This document shows positions 5,934 through 8,879 of a stretch of DNA of 8,879 nucleotides, in pieces (the stretch's first letter is position 1; each line of letters opens with the position of its first letter). Both the position numbers and the translations under genes were made by a program. Source of the DNA: Alphaproteobacteria bacterium. GTDB lineage: Bacteria > Pseudomonadota > Alphaproteobacteria > Rhizobiales > Hyphomicrobiaceae. The notes below the pieces were generated by a model. It did no database searches, had not been told where the DNA came from, and saw only the letters and a list, made by a program, of their open reading frames with translations. The stretch is from assembly GCA_024279745.1 (NCBI GenBank), contig JAJRRE010000335.1:1-8879 (forward strand). The letters are read 5' to 3'.

Positions 5934-7244
5934 GTGGATATCGTGACTATTGATAACAGCCAGCTCGCCGCCGCCCGCGATCTTGTCTCCCATATCGGCG
6001 GCGCTCTGGATTTGGATATGTCGGTTCGGCTGTGGGATGGCACGTTAGTGCCGCTTGGCCCCAATGTGAGCAGCAACCTTGCCATTTCAATCAATAATGC
6101 GGGCGTTGTGTCATCGCTGTTGCGTCGGCCGGTACTTGACCGCCTGATCCGTCACTACGCCCTGGGCCATATCGATTTTGAAGGGGGAACCTTAATTGAT
6201 ATCGGCGAGCAACTGGCATTCAAGCGCACGCGCGGACGCTTGAAGACGTTGGATAAATCTCGCATTTTTCGTGATTTGAAGCCATTTTTGTTCGCCTCGG
6301 CACTGCCGGTTCGGCGCAGCCGATCATTTGACGGCGATGAAGAGGGCGCGCGCGGCACCAATCGCAATGAACAAGATTATCTGCAATTCCACTATGACGT
6401 CGGTAATGATTTCTATGCGCTGTTTCTTGACCCCGAAATGATCTATACCTGCGGTTATTTCACCGATTGGAACAATTCCCTGGCGCAGGCGCAAACCGAC
6501 AAACTCGATATGATCTGCCGCAAATTGCGCCTCAAACCCGGTGACAGCCTGCTGGATGTCGGCTGCGGCTGGGGCGGTCTTATCTGCCATGCAGCCCGCA
6601 ACTTTGGTGCCAAGGCCCATGGCGTGACTTTGTCGCAAGAGCAATTTGACTATGCACAGGCCAAAATCGAACGCCTTGGATTAAGCGGGCAGGTGAGCAT
6701 CGCACTTTGCGATTATCGCGACCTTGTCGGCCCCTATGACAAAATATCATCGATTGGCATGTATGAGCATGTGGGCGTTGCGGGCCTGCCTGCCTATTTT
6801 AGCAAAATCCGCTCGCTGCTGGCGGCCGACGGCCTGTTCCTCAATCACGGTATTACGCGACGAGGCAAAAAGAAAAAGCGCAAGTTCAGCTCTCGGTCTG
6901 AGCAGCGGGCATTGCAAAAGTATATTTTTCCAGGTGGTGAACTAGATCATATTGGCCATAGCATCGAGCTCATGGAGCAGACCGGATTTGAGATTCATGA
7001 TGTGGAGGGTTGGCGCGAGCACTATGCCAGGACGACACGATTTTGGTGTGAAAATCTGACGGCCAATCGCGATCAGGCTGTGGCATTGGTTGGCACCGAG
7101 GCCTACCGCATCTGGGTTGCTTATCTGGCGGGCGTTTCGCTTGCGTTTACTCGTGGCACAGCGCGCATTTATCAAACACTGGCCAGTAAATCGGCGCGTG
7201 GCCCCTCTCCCCTTCCGCCGACAAGGAAAGATCTATATCGCTGA
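5934..7244 (+). CDS. cfa: Cyclopropane-fatty-acyl-phospholipid synthase family methyltransferase
   Basis: The enzyme class uses S-adenosylmethionine to convert cis double bonds of membrane phospholipid acyl chains into cyclopropane rings, at the inner face of the cytoplasmic membrane. The 436-residue product has an N-terminal lipid-binding-type region (1-145), then QFHYDVGNDFY (151-161), SAM motif I LLDVGCGWGG (206-215) and GVTLSQEQ. Residues matching the E. coli active-site and bicarbonate set are Cys173 (YTCGYF), Glu278 (MYEHVG), His305 and Ile307 (NHGI), and Tyr364 (REHYART). The C-terminus PSPLPPTRKDLYR is typical of rhizobial members. Start GTG 5934 is assigned; GTG 5943 is possible, and neither has a clear ribosome-binding site. 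Its place between the phosphatase and infA is unusual for this block. Exact product (cyclopropane or other methylated acyl chain) cannot be fixed from sequence. Confidence 0.93.
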   Translation: MDIVTIDNSQLAAARDLVSHIGGALDLDMSVRLWDGTLVPLGPNVSSNLAISINNAGVVSSLLRRPVLDRLIRHYALGHIDFEGGTLIDIGEQLAFKRTRGRLKTLDKSRIFRDLKPFLFASALPVRRSRSFDGDEEGARGTNRNEQDYLQFHYDVGNDFYALFLDPEMIYTCGYFTDWNNSLAQAQTDKLDMICRKLRLKPGDSLLDVGCGWGGLICHAARNFGAKAHGVTLSQEQFDYAQAKIERLGLSGQVSIALCDYRDLVGPYDKISSIGMYEHVGVAGLPAYFSKIRSLLAADGLFLNHGITRRGKKKKRKFSSRSEQRALQKYIFPGGELDHIGHSIELMEQTGFEIHDVEGWREHYARTTRFWCENLTANRDQAVALVGTEAYRIWVAYLAGVSLAFTRGTARIYQTLASKSARGPSPLPPTRKDLYR

Positions 7245-7324
7245 TCAGACAATAGTGCCGAGGCCAGGCAAGATTGCTAATCGCCGCCACAAAGGGAAGC
7301 GGAGGTAAGATTTTTTCGTAATTT

Positions 7325-7344
7325 TGGCCTATTTCCTGGCCTAT
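7325..7344 (+). repeat. Short direct repeat TGGCCTAT x2 in the infA upstream region
   Basis: TGGCCTAT occurs at 7325-7332 and 7337-7344, twelve bases apart, so the copies lie on nearly the same face of the helix. The spacing suits a dimeric protein-binding site, but nothing identifies a regulator. A T6 run (7312-7317) just before follows only a weak 4-bp stem, so I do not call a cfa terminator. The 217-base gap 7245-7461 must hold the infA promoter; I could not place its -35/-10 elements. Confidence 0.3.
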
Positions 7345-7461
7345 CATCCTACTAAACCCATAAAACCGGTCGATAAACGAAGAAGCGCAATCATAGCCCT
7401 TGCCTTTGTGGCTCATTCGGGCGCATTGTCCGGCCAAAATTGCCATTTTGAGAGAGGTTTC

Positions 7462-7695
7462 ATGGCGAAAGAAGAGCTTTTAGAATTTAATGGGATCGTT
7501 GTCGAACTCCTGCCCAATGCTACCTTCAGGGTGCAGCTGGAAATGGAAGACAAAGATAAAGAGCATGAAATCATTGCGCACACGGCGGGCCGTATGCGTA
7601 GAAACCGTATCCGCGTTCTCGCGGGTGACAAAGTATTGGTTGAAATGACGCCCTATGATCTCACCAAAGGCCGGATCACTTACCGCTTTAAGTAG
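7462..7695 (+). CDS. infA: Translation initiation factor IF-1 (with lengthened β-hairpin)
   Basis: IF-1 binds the A site of the 30S subunit and, with IF-2 and IF-3, controls start-codon selection. The 77-residue protein is a single OB-fold domain with the expected MAKEELLEFNG start, LLPNATFRV, the HTAGRMRRNRIRVLAGDKV segment and MTPYDLTKGRITYRF at the end. The family is normally close to 72 residues. Here residues 28-33 (MEDKDK) stand where rhizobial relatives usually have a single Asn, adding five residues to the turn between strands β2 and β3. A good ribosome-binding site AGAGAGG (7451-7457) is four bases before the ATG. It overlaps the maf start by 41 bases. All core positions look intact, so it is expected to be functional and essential. 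Confidence 0.97.
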   Translation: MAKEELLEFNGIVVELLPNATFRVQLEMEDKDKEHEIIAHTAGRMRRNRIRVLAGDKVLVEMTPYDLTKGRITYRFK

Positions 7696-8401
7696 GACCG
7701 ATGGACCGCGCCGGGAAACGCTGCGTCAGCAGCGCGCGCGCACCAAGCCCACCGGACGACGCGCGGAACTCAGGCCCAAACTGGTTTTGGCCAGCGCTTC
7801 GCCGCGCCGACTGTCTTTGCTTGGCCAGGTTGGTATTGAGCCCGATGGGCTGCGCCCGTCCTCGATTGACGAGACGCCCAAACGCGGAGAAATGCCGCGC
7901 ACATTGGCGACCCGCCTGGCTCGTGCCAAAGCTCTGGAAGCGCGTGATTCCATCGCCAATGACAAAACTCTGGCGGACGCTCATGTGCTGGCTGGCGATA
8001 CGGTTGTGGCGGTTGGGCGGCGCATCTTGGTCAAGCCCCTGCATGTGGAAGAAGCCGTTGCGTCCTTGCAATTGTTGTCCGGGCGCTCGCACAAAGTTGT
8101 GACCGGGCTGTGCCTGATCACCCCCGATGACAAAGTACGGGTGAAGCTGGTCGACACCAAAGTGCGCTTTAAGCGTCTATCAAAGGCCGAAATCGAAAGC
8201 TATGTGGCGAGCCGGGAATGGCGGGGCAAGGCGGGCGGCTATGCAATTCAGGGGCTGGCAGGCTGTTTTGTGCAAAAGATCAACGGCTCTTATACCAACG
8301 TTGTCGGCTTGCCGCTGAACGAAGTTGTCAATATGCTCAATACTGAAGGGTTCCCGATCCATTTCAACTGGCTGCAGGCCGGGGAAATTGACCCTGAATA
8401 A
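7655..8401 (+). CDS. maf: Maf family nucleotide pyrophosphatase (septum formation inhibitor Maf-like)
   Basis: Maf proteins hydrolyse certain nucleoside triphosphates (dTTP/UTP or modified forms) to monophosphates, and have been linked to septum formation. The conserved domain begins at about residue 41: KLVLASASPRR (42-52) forms the nucleotide-binding loop, followed by IDETP (71-75), the catalytic-base segment LAGDTVVAVGRR with Asp115, LSGRSHKVVTG (141-151), and EWRGKAGGYAIQGLAG (188-203). It ends with SYTNVVGLPL. ATG 7655 is the only canonical start in frame before the domain: the frame has no ATG, GTG or TTG between it and the TTG inside the core. This gives a 40-residue basic N-terminal extension whose DNA overlaps the infA 3' end. 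A non-AUG start (CTG 7721) would give a near-normal length. Strong family match; start uncertain. Confidence 0.92.
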   Translation: MISPKAGSLTALSRTDGPRRETLRQQRARTKPTGRRAELRPKLVLASASPRRLSLLGQVGIEPDGLRPSSIDETPKRGEMPRTLATRLARAKALEARDSIANDKTLADAHVLAGDTVVAVGRRILVKPLHVEEAVASLQLLSGRSHKVVTGLCLITPDDKVRVKLVDTKVRFKRLSKAEIESYVASREWRGKAGGYAIQGLAGCFVQKINGSYTNVVGLPLNEVVNMLNTEGFPIHFNWLQAGEIDPE

Positions 8402-8700
8402 AGCCGCTATGGTGCAGTTGAAAAAAAAATGTGGCAGGCACAGCCAAGTGGGAAGAGCCTCACTGCTGTCCGGTTTAAGATTTCAAGCCACTGCTTTATT
8501 CACTGGTTTGGTTGAGATAACGGTTTTTTATTGAGGTGGCGGACGCTGATTGCAATACTAACGATGTCATCGCGGGACTTGTTCCACTGCTGTCCGGTTA
8601 AATTTTGTTCGGTGTATCAGTTGTTTAATGATCTACGACTTCATCGAGCTATGAACCAAGATCGGGACTTGAAAACGAAATACTGAACTTAGCTCCTTGC
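8402..8700. other. Non-coding stretch after maf, no gene recognised
   Basis: No convincing coding region is present on either strand. In many Rhizobiales yacG (a small Cys4 zinc protein, DNA gyrase inhibitor) follows maf; I searched by eye for its CPxCG...FCS..C pattern and did not find it. The stretch is AT-richer than the genes to its left and includes an A9 run at 8420-8428 and a T6 run near 8524-8529. It also holds a 15-bp direct repeat described separately. It resembles degraded intergenic or former mobile-element sequence, but no transposase fragment can be read. Confidence 0.5.
8461..8599 (+). repeat. Pair of 15-bp direct repeats (CACTGCTGTCCGGTT)
   Basis: The word CACTGCTGTCCGGTT occurs at 8461-8475 and 8585-8599, 124 bases apart, each followed by an A/T-rich tail (TAAGATTT and AAATTTTG). 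A 15-base exact match this close is not expected by chance. It may be a pair of insertion-sequence ends left after deletion, or a dispersed genomic repeat. No inverted copy lies in the window and no transposase gene is between the copies, so the element type is unknown. Confidence 0.7.
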
Positions 8701-8703
8701 TTT

Positions 8704-8852
8704 CCCTCCCCTTGACGGGGAGGGCCAGGGTGGGGTGTCGGGACAAGGGTAGATGCACAAAGTGCATTCCTTAATGCAAAACAAGGTCTTCGTAGTGATA
8801 CAGAAATTTTTAATACCCCCCACCCCAACCCCTCCCCGCAGTGGGGGAGGGG
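8704..8852. repeat. REPIN/MITE-like pair of inverted GC-rich palindromes
   Basis: The left unit (8704-8737) is a perfect 8-bp hairpin, CCCTCCCC (8704-8711) with GGGGAGGG (8717-8724), followed by CCAGGGTGGGGTG. The right unit (8815-8852) is a 9-bp hairpin, CCCCTCCCC (8829-8837) with GGGGAGGGG (8844-8852). It is preceded by CACCCCAA, so its reverse complement lines up with the left unit (hairpin, then a G-rich GGGTGGGG tail). The two units point toward each other across about 77 bases that contain no gene. This layout matches the general description of REPIN or BIME elements (two inverted REP units). Similar CTCCCC...GGGGAG repeats are frequent between genes in Alphaproteobacteria; that is from general knowledge. 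Confidence 0.75.
8753..8767. repeat. Perfect palindrome inside the repeat-pair spacer
   Basis: ATGCAC and GTGCAT form a perfect 6-bp inverted repeat around AAA. It lies in the spacer between the two GC-rich palindromes, with a further TGCA shortly after at 8774-8777. It could be an internal hairpin of a mobile repeat or a dyad binding site; nothing decides between them. Confidence 0.5.
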
Positions 8853-8862
8853 CTTTGCGCAG

Positions 8863-8879
8863 CGGTTTGATTTAAACCG
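8863..8879. repeat. 6-bp inverted repeat at the right edge
   Basis: CGGTTT (8863-8868) and AAACCG (8874-8879) are perfect complements with a 5-base loop. The structure touches the end of the window, so its full length cannot be judged. It directly follows the right GC-rich palindrome and may belong to the same repeat or to the next gene's regulatory region. Confidence 0.4.

Noticed and set aside
8325..8534. A 69-residue open frame containing KKKCGRHS as a yacG remnant
   Set aside because: Only one Cys is present and the FCS..C half is missing; the first part overlaps maf out of frame.
8402..8879. CRISPR array or attachment site at the repeat-rich right end
   Set aside because: There are only two copies of each repeat with unequal layout, no regular spacers, no cas gene and no integrase.

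Overview
The window comes from an alphaproteobacterium, most likely Hyphomicrobiales (Rhizobiales) or a close relative. The evidence is gene content and order. DUF2948 and UPF0262 proteins are largely restricted to Alphaproteobacteria. The run murA - DUF2948 - hisD - UPF0262 - low-molecular-weight phosphatase - infA - maf is a known syntenic block of that group, and the IF-1 and CFA-synthase sequences are of rhizobial type. Nearly all genes are on the + strand; the exception is a tRNA-Thr(GGU).

Layout. Bases 1-330 hold a minus-strand tRNA-Thr gene and, about 200 bases beyond its 3' end, an intrinsic-terminator-like hairpin. Bases 331-635 contain no supported gene. A small basic protein (636-875) precedes a 256-base gap that ends in a four-copy degenerate 15-bp tandem repeat next to the murA start. 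Then come murA (1132-2421), a DUF2948 gene (2620-3081), and the tightly packed trio hisD / UPF0262 / low-MW phosphatase (3229-5779; an 11-base overlap, then zero spacing). A cyclopropane-fatty-acid synthase gene (5934-7244) sits between the phosphatase and infA, where I do not expect it in this block. infA (7462-7695) overlaps maf (7655-8401) by 41 bases. The last 478 bases have no recognisable gene. They hold a 15-bp direct repeat and a pair of inverted, GC-rich palindromes of REPIN/MITE type, in the place where yacG often follows maf in this group.

How the genes fit together. Most are housekeeping: peptidoglycan precursor synthesis (murA), histidine synthesis (hisD), translation initiation (infA, tRNA-Thr), nucleotide-pool surveillance or septum-related activity (maf) and membrane lipid modification (cfa). 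The clustering probably reflects an old alphaproteobacterial gene order rather than one pathway. I see no new defence, mobile or biosynthetic system. The points worth a second look are a five-residue lengthening of a hairpin in IF-1, a long low-complexity N-terminus on the phosphatase, the maf start inside infA, the tandem repeat before murA, mutually exclusive hairpins before cfa, and the repeat-rich right end.
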